In this document: piece by piece, positions 5,572 to 5,612 of the stretch | How the letters are laid out: the number at the start of each line of letters is the position of its first letter | Numbering within the stretch: position 1 is the stretch's first letter | Assembly: GCA_016219145.1 (NCBI GenBank) | Contig: JACRCG010000062.1 | Location: forward strand, 1 to 5,612 | DNA: 5,612 nucleotides | Direction of reading: 5' to 3' | From: Deltaproteobacteria bacterium | GTDB lineage: Bacteria; Desulfobacterota; Desulfuromonadia; Geobacterales; Pseudopelobacteraceae | Made by a program: the position numbers and the translations under genes | The notes under the pieces: generated by a model | The model's input: the letters and a program-made list of their open reading frames with translations, nothing else | The model's database searches: none | Told to the model about the DNA's origin: nothing

Positions 5572-5612
5572 TGTGCTGCCATGCTGAAGTCGCCGTGCGC
5601 CGCCTGCCGTGC

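Noticed and set aside
1..5612. CRISPR array, tRNA or rRNA genes
   Set aside because: No regularly spaced direct repeats and no tRNA-like or rRNA-like sequence was seen on either strand.

Overview
The window is a chromosomal stretch from a Gram-negative bacterium. The best guess is the Geobacter/Pelobacter group (Desulfuromonadales), from the protein sequence style and the gene set, with no marker gene to prove it. All confident genes are on the + strand. From left to right: the 3' part of an unrecognised gene (2-556); a 99-bp gap holding a possible promoter and a small hairpin; a full-length Lon protease (656-2971); an MlaE-type ABC permease (2978-3751); an EVE-domain protein (3753-4223); an MlaF-type ABC ATPase (4220-4972); an AT-rich 223-bp interval; a HigB/RelE-like toxin-family gene (5196-5507); and a nested inverted repeat close to the right edge.

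lon, mlaE, the EVE gene and mlaF look like one transcription unit. The gaps are 6 bp, 1 bp and a 4-bp ATGA overlap, with no terminator between them. Lon is an ATP-dependent quality-control protease. MlaE and MlaF are the membrane and ATPase subunits of an MCE-type lipid transporter that keeps outer-membrane lipid asymmetry. The EVE protein belongs to a PUA/YTH-like fold family that binds modified nucleic-acid bases and sits, unusually, between the two transporter subunits. The substrate-binding MCE subunit (MlaD) is not in the window.

Base composition and organisation change after mlaF. The interval 4973-5195 is AT-rich and holds a short ORF overlapping the mlaF stop (possibly the beginning of a lost operon gene), TAGC-rich inverted repeats around a 148-bp segment, a terminator-like hairpin, a 11-residue ORF with a strong ribosome binding site, and a good sigma70-like promoter aimed at the toxin gene. 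The toxin-like protein has the family core but an atypical, short C-terminus, and no antitoxin is visible beside it. A 53-bp nested inverted repeat then marks an abrupt return to GC-rich sequence. The right-hand 600 bp therefore looks like a rearranged or mobile-element-affected junction. No clearly new system is present; the points of most interest are the operon composition and this junction.
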